DNA of 6,933 nucleotides from Candidatus Avipropionibacterium avicola (GCA_018715445.1 DVLP01000163.1:1-6933), one strand, 5' to 3'. Positions 1-5,507 are shown, numbered from the stretch's first letter. A program made the numbers and translations. The notes: generated by a model from the sequence alone, not told the origin.

Positions 1-69
1 GTCGACTCGTTGTGCAGTTGTGACCGGGTCGGCGCACCGGCCGGGGACGCGGGCCGCGCGACAGCGTGA

Positions 70-75
70 CAGAAT
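70..75 (+). promoter_or_regulatory. Candidate -10 box for the DUF3043 gene
   Basis: CAGAAT matches the -10 consensus at four of six positions, including the critical second A and final T. It lies about 30 bases before the GTG start at 107, which leaves room for a short leader containing the ribosome binding site. No convincing -35 hexamer is visible at the expected distance, so this is tentative. Bases 1-69 hold no gene that I can recognise on either strand. Confidence 0.25.
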
Positions 76-94
76 CGTGCGGGCCAGACCGCAG

Positions 95-100
95 AGAGGG
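95..100 (+). promoter_or_regulatory. Ribosome binding site deciding the DUF3043 start
   Basis: AGAGGG sits six bases before the GTG at 107. The open frame continues upstream to a GTG at 20, but that start has no comparable purine run, and the extra 29 residues are Arg-rich and unlike the family N-terminus. The site therefore supports the 107 start. Confidence 0.6.
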
Positions 101-106
101 CTCAGG

Positions 107-700
107 GTGCGACTCAATCCGTTCCGCAAGGACTCCGACCAGGTCACCGGTGTGACCGTCAGCGACACCGAGGAGAGTCCGACCGACGCCGAAAGCGCTG
201 CTGCCCGCGGACGACAGGCCAAGACCGACCGCACGCCGACGCGCAAGGAGGCCGAGGCGGCGCGCCGCAACCGGGTCAACCCGATGCTCTCGCCCAAGGA
301 GGCCAAGCGTCGGCAACGTCAGGTGCAGACCGAGGAACGCAGTCGCGCGATGGAGAACCGTGAGCGCGCCCCGGAGAAGGTGCTGCTGCGGGACTGGGTC
401 GACTCGCGGCGTCGGCTCGGCGAGTTTCTGCTGCCGAGCCTGATCGTGCTGCTGGCGCTGCAGTTCACCGCGAGCGTGATCCCCGACATGGTGTGGATCT
501 CGACCGGTCTGATGTATGCCTTCATCCTTGCGGTGATCATCGACGTGACGAGGATGTGGCGGGGCTACAAGCGGCTGCTGGCCCGCAAGATCCCCGATGC
601 CAACACCCGCGGCCTGCTGATGTACGGGGCCATGCGCGCCACGCAGATCCGACGGTTCCGGATGCCGGCGCCCCAGGTCGAGCGTGGCCACCAGTTCTGA
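107..700 (+). CDS. DUF3043 domain-containing membrane protein
   Basis: The 197-residue protein resembles the actinobacterial DUF3043 family, whose function is unknown. Residues 1-95 are highly charged and probably cytoplasmic: an RLNPFRK start, an acidic stretch around 20-30, then a Lys/Arg/Glu-rich region (TPTRKEAEAARRNR at 43-56, SPKEAKRRQRQ at 62-72). The family-like RDWVDSRRRLGEFLLP follows at 95-110. Two hydrophobic helices come next, about 107-125 and 129-147, then a basic tail (MWRGYKRLLARK, about 150-161). The length suits the family. The GTG start was chosen because AGAGGG lies six bases upstream. gluconate kinase begins 27 bases after the stop, so the two may be cotranscribed. The topology suggests a small two-pass inner-membrane protein with both ends inside; its role cannot be read from sequence. 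Confidence 0.82.
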   Translation: MRLNPFRKDSDQVTGVTVSDTEESPTDAESAAARGRQAKTDRTPTRKEAEAARRNRVNPMLSPKEAKRRQRQVQTEERSRAMENRERAPEKVLLRDWVDSRRRLGEFLLPSLIVLLALQFTASVIPDMVWISTGLMYAFILAVIIDVTRMWRGYKRLLARKIPDANTRGLLMYGAMRATQIRRFRMPAPQVERGHQF

Positions 701-714
701 TCGGAGCCAGTCGT

Positions 715-723
715 GGGAGAGGA
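715..723 (+). promoter_or_regulatory. Ribosome binding site favouring the 728 gntK start
   Basis: GGGAGAGGA lies just before the GTG at 728 (GAGG to GTG is five bases). A weaker GGAG at 703-706 sits six bases before an in-frame GTG at 713, so a five-residue longer protein is possible. Confidence 0.5.
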
Positions 724-727
724 CGTC

Positions 728-1255
728 GTGACCGTGGCGCAGCCGTGGACGGTCGTGGTGATGGGTGTGTCCGGCAGTGGCAAGAGTGCAGTCGGCGTGC
801 CGACGGCCCAGCGCTCGGGTGCGGTCTTCCTCGAGGCCGACGACTTCCATCCCCGGGCCAATGTCGACAAGATGTCGGCCGGCATTGCGCTGACCGACCA
901 GGACCGCTGGCCCTGGCTGGATGCCCTGGTCGCAGCGATCCGCTCCGAGCACGAGCGGGGACACTCGGTGGTGCTGACCTGTTCAGCCCTGCGGCGGGTC
1001 TATCGCGACCGGCTGCGCGCCGCGGACCCGCACATGCTCTTCCTTCACCTCAGCGGTGACCGTGCAGTGATCCAGCAGCGGATGGAGCTGCGCGAGCACT
1101 TCATGCCGCCTGCCCTGCTGGAGTCCCAGATCGCGACCCTGGAGTCCTTGGACGACGATGAGCACCATGCTGCCGTCAACATCGACCAGCCACTGGCGTC
1201 GGTGATCGACGATGCGATCGCCACGATGGCCCGCTTCGGCCTGACCGGAGGCTGA
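728..1255 (+). CDS. gntK: Gluconokinase (gluconate kinase, GntK family)
   Basis: Predicted to phosphorylate D-gluconate with ATP to 6-phosphogluconate, feeding the pentose phosphate pathway in the cytoplasm. The 175-residue length is normal for bacterial GntK. Family landmarks appear in order: Walker A GVSGSGKS at 13-20, the substrate-side EADDFHPRANVDKM at 36-49, LTDQDRWPWL at 55-64, CSALRRVYRDRLR at 85-97, and REHFMPPALLESQ from 122. The helix after the P-loop (AVGVPTAQRSG) is unusual: this position normally reads something like TVG-x-x-LAERLG, and a Pro here is unexpected, though nothing is broken. An in-frame GTG at 713 would add five residues. No gluconate permease or GntR regulator is visible, so the gene is an orphan kinase here, perhaps cotranscribed with the DUF3043 gene. 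It converges with gcvT. Confidence 0.9.
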   Translation: MTVAQPWTVVVMGVSGSGKSAVGVPTAQRSGAVFLEADDFHPRANVDKMSAGIALTDQDRWPWLDALVAAIRSEHERGHSVVLTCSALRRVYRDRLRAADPHMLFLHLSGDRAVIQQRMELREHFMPPALLESQIATLESLDDDEHHAAVNIDQPLASVIDDAIATMARFGLTGG

Positions 1256-1266
1256 TCCGGCCAGGC
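1239..1266. terminator. Candidate bidirectional terminator hairpin between gntK and gcvT
   Basis: GCCTGACCGG (1239-1248) pairs with CCGGCCAGGC (1257-1266) across an eight-base loop, with nine of ten pairs matched. The stem spans the gntK stop codon and lies 18 bases from the gcvT stop, where two converging transcripts would need to end. There is no T-tract on either side, so intrinsic termination is uncertain. Confidence 0.35.
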
Positions 1267-1284
1267 TCGATCCAGGAGCTGGCG

Positions 1285-2379
1285 TCAGGCCGTACCGGTC
1301 TCGACCAGTGGCGGCTTGCGGACGTCGAACGACTCAACCCGGTTGCGCACCTGCACCCCCATCACGGCGTCGCCGGCGTGGGACCGCTCGACCAGGGCCA
1401 GGCCGATCCCCTTCTTCAGGGTCGGGGAGAACGTGCCCGAGGTGATCGTCCCGATCGTGGTGCCGTCCTCGGCCAGGACGTCCATCCCCGGACGCGGGAT
1501 GCCACGCCCCTGGGCGACCAATGCGCAGGAGGTCCGTACCGGGCGCTGCTCCTTCTCGGCCCGCAGGGCCTGATGGCCGAAGAACTCCGGCTTGCGCCAC
1601 GCCACCGCCCACCCCAGACGGGCCTGCACGGGGCTGATCCCTGGCGTGATCTCCTGGCCGTGCAGGGAGTAGCCCATCTCGGTGCGCAGGGTGTCGCGGG
1701 CCCCCAGCCCGGCCGGTCGGATCCCGTACGGTTCCCCGGCGGCGAGCAGGTCGTCCCAGACCTGCCCGGCCCGATCGGAGGGCACCACGAGCTCGTAGCC
1801 CACCTCGCCGGTGTAGCCGGTCCGACAGACCGTGGCGTCGTCGACCGCGGTGAACGACATGTAGTCCAGCTCGGTCGGCCAGCCGGCAGCCTGCAGGACG
1901 GCGACAGAGTCGGGCCCCTGGACGGCGATCACGGCGAAGTCGTGGTGCTGGTCGACGATCGTGATGCCCTCGGGTGCGGCCGCGGTGAGGATCGCGATCA
2001 CCTCGGCAGCATTGGCCGCGTTGGGGATCAGCAGCACGTCCTGCTCGTCGGCGAGGTAGCAGATCAGGTCATCGACCACCCCACCGGATTCGTTGCACAG
2101 CAGCGTGTACTGCGCCTTGCCCGGACCGATCCTGTCGAGGTCGTTGGTGAAGCAACGGTTCAGGAAGTCCTTGGCGGTCTCGCCGTCGGCACTGCGTCCG
2201 CTGACCCGGGCCTTGCCGAGGTGACTGACGTCGAACACCCCGACCCCTTGACGTACGGCATTGTGCTCGGCGACCACCCCACTGAACTCCAGCGGCATCG
2301 ACCAGCCGCCGAACTCGGCGAACTTGGCACCGGCGGCGAGCTCGCGCTCGTACAGGGGCGAACGGGTCAGCTCGGTCAT
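1285..2379 (-). CDS. gcvT: Aminomethyltransferase, glycine cleavage system T protein
   Basis: Predicted to transfer the methylene carbon of the aminomethyl-lipoyl H protein to tetrahydrofolate, releasing ammonia, as the T component of the glycine cleavage complex. The 364-residue length is typical. Motifs include SPLYERELAAGAKFAEFGGWSMPLEF near the N-terminus (7-32), VGVFDVSHLGK at 46-56, a pGKAQYTLLCNESGGVVDDLICY block, TGYTGEVGYELVVP, GLGARDTLRTEMGYSLHGQE and the C-terminal beta-barrel with GIGLALVE. The ATG at 2379 was chosen because AAAGGA lies six bases before it; an upstream ATG at 2397 would add MWKGPV but has no such site and would put the binding site inside the gene. The P and H protein genes are not in the window. 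lpdA, which supplies the L protein, lies about 4 kb away. Divergent from pepA. Confidence 0.95.
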   Translation of the reverse strand: MTELTRSPLYERELAAGAKFAEFGGWSMPLEFSGVVAEHNAVRQGVGVFDVSHLGKARVSGRSADGETAKDFLNRCFTNDLDRIGPGKAQYTLLCNESGGVVDDLICYLADEQDVLLIPNAANAAEVIAILTAAAPEGITIVDQHHDFAVIAVQGPDSVAVLQAAGWPTELDYMSFTAVDDATVCRTGYTGEVGYELVVPSDRAGQVWDDLLAAGEPYGIRPAGLGARDTLRTEMGYSLHGQEITPGISPVQARLGWAVAWRKPEFFGHQALRAEKEQRPVRTSCALVAQGRGIPRPGMDVLAEDGTTIGTITSGTFSPTLKKGIGLALVERSHAGDAVMGVQVRNRVESFDVRKPPLVETGTA

Positions 2380-2385
2380 CACAGG

Positions 2386-2391
2386 TCCTTT
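2386..2391 (-). promoter_or_regulatory. Ribosome binding site deciding the gcvT start
   Basis: On the minus strand AAAGGA precedes the ATG at 2379 by six bases, and it lies inside the reading frame if the upstream ATG at 2397 were used. This supports the shorter protein. Confidence 0.6.
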
Positions 2392-2414
2392 CCACACAAC
2401 CGCGGGGCCGTACG

Positions 2415-2420
2415 AGCCTA
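2415..2420 (-). promoter_or_regulatory. Candidate -10 box for gcvT
   Basis: Reading on the minus strand, TAGGCT fits the actinobacterial TAnnnT pattern and would start a transcript with a leader of roughly 30 bases before the ATG at 2379. No clear -35 is seen. The leader is far too short to hold a glycine riboswitch. Confidence 0.3.
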
Positions 2421-2439
2421 TCCGGCACGTGGAGCCACA

Positions 2440-2476
2440 TTCGAGCGGGCGACGGGACGTTCGAGCGGGCGACGGG
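2440..2476 (+). repeat. Perfect 17-bp tandem direct repeat, 20-bp period
   Basis: TTCGAGCGGGCGACGGG occurs at 2440-2456 and again, without a mismatch, at 2460-2476, separated by ACG. The 20-bp period places both copies on nearly the same helix face. The second copy ends one base before the candidate pepA -10 box (2478-2483), so it would occupy the promoter spacer. The first copy would lie around and upstream of the -35 position. The pair sits between the candidate divergent gcvT and pepA promoters. Confidence 0.9.
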
Positions 2477-2477
2477 C

Positions 2478-2483
2478 TAGCCT
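2478..2483 (+). promoter_or_regulatory. Candidate -10 box for pepA
   Basis: TAGCCT fits TAnnnT and would give a transcription start near 2490, with about 20 bases of leader containing the AGGAG site at 2501-2505. No recognisable -35 lies upstream; that position falls at the boundary of the two direct-repeat copies. Confidence 0.35.
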
Positions 2484-2500
2484 GAGGCGGTCGTCGACCT

Positions 2501-2505
2501 AGGAG
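2501..2505 (+). promoter_or_regulatory. Ribosome binding site choosing between two pepA ATGs
   Basis: AGGAG directly abuts the first ATG (2506), leaving no spacer, but is six bases before the second in-frame ATG (2512). Normal spacing favours 2512. Confidence 0.65.
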
Positions 2506-2511
2506 ATGTCC

Positions 2512-4005
2512 ATGCCTGCACCCACCCTCCCGTCCCTGACTGCGGCCAAGGCGGCACCCTCACGGACCGATGTGTTGGTCGTCGGGGTGTCCGGGACCAG
2601 CGAGGCCCCCGTCCCGGTCGGTTTCCCCGCCACGGTCACCAAGACCATCGAGAAGGGGCTCGGGGTGTCGCCGGCCGAACTGTTGCGCACCAGCGGCGCC
2701 GGGAGTGCCGTCGGCACGACCACGGTGCTGGTCCCCGGCAAGGGCCTGCGTCTGATCGCGGTCGGCGTCGGTGAGGAGGAGCCCACCCCGGCACGACTGC
2801 GCAAGGCCGCCGGCTCCGCGCTGCGTGCCGTTGCTGGTCTGGGCGACAACGGCCTGTCGGTCGCCGTCAGCCTGTCGAGCACCGAGCCCGAGACGGCCCA
2901 GGCCGTCGCCGAGGGGGCGCTGCTCGGGTCGTACCGGTACCAGCCGATCAGCGCCACCACCGCGCCTCATCCGGTGGCCACGATCTCCGTGGTGACCGAG
3001 GGCAAGCGGGAGGCCGACCAGGCGGTGGCCTGCGGCGTCAGCGTCGCCACCGCGGTCGCCCAGGCCCGCGAGTGGATCAACCTGCCCCCGAACCTGCTCT
3101 ATCCCGAGACCTTCGCCGACGCTGCCAAGGAGCACGTCCGTGACACCCGGATCTCGGTGGAGGTGCTGGACGAGAAGGCGCTGGCCAAGGCCGGCTACGG
3201 CGGCATCCTGGCGGTCGGCGGCGGATCGTCGCGCCTGCCGCGTCTGGTGCGCTACTCGTACTCCCCGCGCGGAGCCAAGGCCCACATCGCCCTGGTCGGC
3301 AAGGGCATCACCTTCGACTCCGGAGGCCTGAACCTCAAGCCCGGTGAGGGCATGTACACCATGAAGTGCGACATGTCCGGCGCGGCAGCCGTGCTGGCCG
3401 CCACCCGTGCAATCGCCGAGCTCGGCCTGCGCGTGAAGGTGACCGCCTATGCCTCCATGGCCGAGAACATCCCCTCCGACACCTCCTACCGTCCCTCCGA
3501 CGTGCTCACCATGTACGGCGGCACCACCGTTGAGAACGGCAACTGTGACGCCGAGGGGCGCCTGGTGATGGCCGATGCCCTGGCCCGCGCGACCGAGGAC
3601 TCCCCCGACCTGCTGGTCGACGTCGCCACCCTGACCGGCGCCTGCATGATCGCCCTGGGCAGCGACATCGCCGGCGTGATGGGCAACGACGACGATGTGG
3701 TCGACCAGGTGCTGGCAGCTTCCGAGTCCGCAGGTGAGCCGATGTGGCCGTTGCCGATCCCCGAGGGTGCCGCGAGCGAGCTGAAGTCGTCGGTCGCCGA
3801 CCTGAAGTCGACGGGTCCGCGGATGGGCGGAGCCCTGTGGGCCGCGGCCTTCCTCCAGGAGTTCGTGGCCGAGGTGCCGTGGGCCCATCTGGACATCGCC
3901 GGCCCGGCCTACCGCGAGTCGAAGGTGGACGGCCACCTCGGGGTCGGTGGCACCGGGGCTGCGGTCTCGACGCTGGTGGCCCTGGCGCAGTCGTACGCCA
4001 GCTGA
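2512..4005 (+). CDS. pepA: Leucyl aminopeptidase (cytosol aminopeptidase, M17)
   Basis: Predicted two-metal exopeptidase that removes N-terminal residues from peptides in the cytoplasm; family members are usually hexamers. The 497-residue protein has the variable N-terminal domain (about 1-165) and the catalytic domain (about 170-497). Predicted metal and catalytic residues line up with E. coli PepA at a constant offset of six: K264 and D269 in VGKGITFDSGG, K276 in LNLKP, D287 in MKCDMSGAAAV, D346 and E348 plus R350 in NCDAEGRL. The last motif reads NCDAEGRL instead of the usual NTDAEGRL, placing C345 beside a metal ligand. The start at 2512 is set by AGGAG six bases upstream; 2506 would add two residues. 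The gene is divergent from gcvT and is followed by a strong hairpin, so it is probably transcribed alone. Confidence 0.95.
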   Translation: MPAPTLPSLTAAKAAPSRTDVLVVGVSGTSEAPVPVGFPATVTKTIEKGLGVSPAELLRTSGAGSAVGTTTVLVPGKGLRLIAVGVGEEEPTPARLRKAAGSALRAVAGLGDNGLSVAVSLSSTEPETAQAVAEGALLGSYRYQPISATTAPHPVATISVVTEGKREADQAVACGVSVATAVAQAREWINLPPNLLYPETFADAAKEHVRDTRISVEVLDEKALAKAGYGGILAVGGGSSRLPRLVRYSYSPRGAKAHIALVGKGITFDSGGLNLKPGEGMYTMKCDMSGAAAVLAATRAIAELGLRVKVTAYASMAENIPSDTSYRPSDVLTMYGGTTVENGNCDAEGRLVMADALARATEDSPDLLVDVATLTGACMIALGSDIAGVMGNDDDVVDQVLAASESAGEPMWPLPIPEGAASELKSSVADLKSTGPRMGGALWAAAFLQEFVAEVPWAHLDIAGPAYRESKVDGHLGVGGTGAAVSTLVALAQSYAS

Positions 4006-4010
4006 CCCCA

Positions 4011-4060
4011 CGCTCCCCAGCTCGTCGAGGGGCCGAGCCCGTTGACGAGTCCGGGGAGCG
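4011..4060 (+). terminator. Strong hairpin after pepA, candidate terminator
   Basis: CGCTCCCC (4011-4018) pairs perfectly with GGGGAGCG (4053-4060). After a small internal loop, CTCGTC (4021-4026) pairs with GACGAG (4044-4049), and a small GGG/CCC stem can form in the loop. It begins five bases after the pepA stop and ends before the arsR promoter region. There is no clear T-run, which is common in GC-rich actinobacteria. Confidence 0.5.
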
Positions 4061-4071
4061 GACATCACCTG

Positions 4072-4098
4072 TTGAATGTCGGTCATCGTCGCTATCAT
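4072..4098 (+). promoter_or_regulatory. Candidate promoter of the arsR-cdf operon
   Basis: TTGAAT (4072-4077) and TATCAT (4093-4098) resemble -35 and -10 boxes, separated by a shortish 15 bases. The -10 ends six bases before the GTG at 4105, so transcription should begin at or next to the start codon, giving a leaderless message. No Shine-Dalgarno is present upstream of either possible start (4105 or 4111), consistent with this. Confidence 0.5.
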
Positions 4099-4119
4099 CG
4101 CCATGTGACGATGAATGAC
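4078..4119 (+). promoter_or_regulatory. Candidate ArsR operator: inverted repeat over -10 and start codon
   Basis: GTCGGTCATCGTC (4078-4090) and GACGATGAATGAC (4107-4119) form an inverted repeat matching at 11 of 13 positions, with a perfect eight-base core TCATCGTC/GACGATGA and a 16-base spacer. A second TCATCG at 4095-4100 is a direct copy of the left arm 12 bases on, and also pairs with CGATGA at 4109-4114. A further GACAT/ATGTC pair (4061-4065, 4076-4080) flanks the -35. A dimeric repressor bound here would block the -10 and the start codon; the binding is inferred. Confidence 0.45.
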
Positions 4120-4455
4120 GAGGGACTGGCGACGGTCTTCCATGCCCTCTCCGATCCGGGACGGCTGACGATCGTGCGTCACCTCAAGACCGGCGAGCAT
4201 CGCGTCCGTGACCTCACCGACCACCTCCACCTGGCCCAGAGCACCGTCAGCGCCCACCTCGCTTGTCTGCGCGACTGCGGACTGGTCGTCTCGCGACCCG
4301 AAGGCCGGGCCTCACTGTGGTCCCTGACCAGCGAGCCCGCCCTCGACGCCGTACTCGAGGCGGCCCTCGCCCTCACCGCCCGGGCCGATCCGGCGACCGA
4401 CCACCGTCGCGGATCCGACCACGCCGACGAGCACTCCGAAGGGGTGTCGACATGA
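4105..4455 (+). CDS. ArsR/SmtB-family metal-sensing repressor, CmtR-like
   Basis: The 116-residue winged-helix protein is predicted to repress its own operon and to release DNA on binding metal. FHALSDPGRLTIVRHL at 12-27 is the family N-terminal helix pair, HLHLAQSTVSAHLACLRDCGLV (about 40-61) is the recognition region, and SRPEGRASLWSL (63-74) is the wing. The recognition helix holds C54-x3-C58, the same arrangement as C57/C61 in the mycobacterial Cd/Pb sensor CmtR. The third CmtR cysteine is absent; instead the tail (95-112) is rich in His and Asp (DHRRGSDHADEH). The GTG start at 4105 fits a leaderless transcript; ATG at 4111 is the alternative, and the open frame upstream to 4042 runs through the pepA hairpin. 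The stop overlaps the start of the efflux pump, indicating translational coupling. The cognate metal (Cd, Pb, Zn or other) is not decided. Confidence 0.88.
   Translation: MTMNDEGLATVFHALSDPGRLTIVRHLKTGEHRVRDLTDHLHLAQSTVSAHLACLRDCGLVVSRPEGRASLWSLTSEPALDAVLEAALALTARADPATDHRRGSDHADEHSEGVST
4439..4444 (+). promoter_or_regulatory. Ribosome binding site of the CDF gene, inside arsR
   Basis: AAGGGG lies seven bases before the ATG at 4452, within the last codons of arsR. It supports the 4452 start over any upstream in-frame start, together with the ATGA overlap and the His-rich N-terminus expected of zinc-type CDF proteins. Confidence 0.55.
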
Positions 4456-5471
4456 GCCACGACCACGGGGAGCACGGCCACGGCACTCACGGTCACGGGG
4501 GCCACGCGCACTCCCATGCCGTGGATGCCTCGACCCCGTCCCACCGGCGACGCCTGGCCATTGCCCTGGGCATCACCGCCACCGTGCTGGTCGCCCAACT
4601 CGTCGGCACCGTGGTCACCGGCAGCCTGGCGTTGTTGGTGGACCTGGTCCACATGGCCGTCGACACCAGTGGGCTGGTGCTGGCCCTGGTGGCCGCCACC
4701 CTGATGGCCCGTCCGGCGTCCAAGCACCGCACGTGGGGATTCCGTCGCGCCGAGGTGATCGCCGCGGCCCTGCAGGCCGGGATCCTTGCTGCGGTGGCGA
4801 TCTTCGCGACCATCGAGGCGATCCAGCGGCTGGTCACCCCCACCGAGGTGGACGGGCCGCTGCTGGTCTGGTTCGGCGTGATCGGCCTGGTCGGCAATCT
4901 GATCTCGCTGGCCGTGCTGGCCTCGGCGCGCAAGGAGAACCTGAACCTGCGGGCCGCCTTCCTCGAGGTGACCGCCGACGCCCTGGGCTCGGTCGCGGTG
5001 ATCGCCGGTGCCGCGGTGATCTGGTTGACCGGCTGGACTCGTGCCGATGCGATCGCGGGGCTGGTGGTCTGTGCCCTGATCGTGCCCCGTGCCCTGGTGC
5101 TGTTGAAGGAAACCGGCTCGATCCTGTTGGAGTCGACCCCGCCGGGGCTGGACCTCGACGAGGTACGGACCCACCTGCTGGCACTGGAACACGTCCACGA
5201 GGTCCACGACCTGCATGCCTCGCGAATCGCCACCGGGATGCCGGTGCTGTCGGCCCATGTCGTGGTCGACCGTCAATGCTTCCACGACGGTCACACCGCT
5301 GAGCTGCTCCACACCGTCCAGAGCTGTGTGGCCGAGCACTTCCCAGTTTCAGTGGAACACTCGACCATCCAGTTCGAACCGGTCGGTCACGTCGATCCGG
5401 AGCGCGGGATCTGCACTCTCCCCGCCGACCACGGTCAGGACCTGGTGGCGCGACCGCCGACACTGTCCTAG
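4452..5471 (+). CDS. Cation diffusion facilitator (CDF) family metal efflux transporter
   Basis: Predicted proton-coupled exporter of divalent metal (Zn, Cd or similar) in the cytoplasmic membrane. The 339 residues show a His-rich start (nine His among residues 3-22), about six hydrophobic helices (approximately 35-55, 60-85, 100-125, 138-158, 170-192, 198-215) and a C-terminal cytoplasmic domain with many His residues (HVHEVHDLHASR, HDGHT, VEHSTIQFE). TM2 has the canonical site LVDLVHMAVD (D64, H67, D71). In TM5 the usual HxxxD appears as E172-x3-D176 (AFLEVTADALGS). The ATG overlaps the arsR stop as ATGA, so the two are translationally coupled and probably co-regulated by metal. The nearest named relatives would be CzcD/ZitB, but the TM5 change makes the metal preference uncertain, so I give no symbol. 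Confidence 0.92.
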   Translation: MSHDHGEHGHGTHGHGGHAHSHAVDASTPSHRRRLAIALGITATVLVAQLVGTVVTGSLALLVDLVHMAVDTSGLVLALVAATLMARPASKHRTWGFRRAEVIAAALQAGILAAVAIFATIEAIQRLVTPTEVDGPLLVWFGVIGLVGNLISLAVLASARKENLNLRAAFLEVTADALGSVAVIAGAAVIWLTGWTRADAIAGLVVCALIVPRALVLLKETGSILLESTPPGLDLDEVRTHLLALEHVHEVHDLHASRIATGMPVLSAHVVVDRQCFHDGHTAELLHTVQSCVAEHFPVSVEHSTIQFEPVGHVDPERGICTLPADHGQDLVARPPTLS

Positions 5472-5495
5472 TGTTCTGCTGCCCAGGCCCCGAGC

Positions 5496-5500
5496 AGGAG
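5496..5500 (+). promoter_or_regulatory. Ribosome binding site of the DUF4282 gene, in a weak hairpin
   Basis: AGGAG lies seven bases before the ATG at 5508. Its first bases form the right arm of a small inverted repeat, CTGCT (5476-5480) with AGCAG (5493-5497), which could partly mask the site. A TAGTGT at 5469-5474 fits TAnnnT and might be a -10 box for a separate transcript; this is weak. Confidence 0.45.
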
Positions 5501-5507
5501 AACCCAC

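Noticed and set aside
20..106. 29-residue N-terminal extension of the DUF3043 protein from GTG at 20
   Set aside because: Arg-rich, without a good ribosome binding site, and the AGAGGG-GTG pair at 95-109 gives a family-like start.
1378..2502. 374-codon plus-strand open frame opposite gcvT
   Set aside because: Shadow of gcvT; the translation is repetitive Gly/Asp/Val/Arg-rich with no family resemblance, and it would run through the gcvT/pepA promoter region.
2380..2511. Glycine riboswitch upstream of gcvT
   Set aside because: The probable leader is about 30 bases, far too short for a glycine aptamer, and no aptamer-like stems were found.
4042..4104. Upstream extension of the ArsR protein from TTG at 4042
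   Set aside because: It would begin inside the pepA hairpin and cover the promoter; ArsR proteins typically start close to the first helix, as with GTG 4105 or ATG 4111.
4083..4114. TCATCG/CGATGA repeats as part of a CRISPR or mobile-element end
   Set aside because: Only short copies centred on one promoter, with no array, transposase or flanking duplication; a regulator operator explains them better.
2560..4257. Long open frame of 565 codons on the minus strand opposite pepA and arsR
   Set aside because: It is antisense to a clearly conserved M17 peptidase, has a low-complexity Gly/Gln/His/Asp-rich translation, and is the usual artefact of GC-rich codon bias.
4179..5339. 386-codon minus-strand open frame opposite the CDF gene
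   Set aside because: Antisense shadow; Gln/Gly/His-rich translation mirrors the CDF codons and shows no domain.
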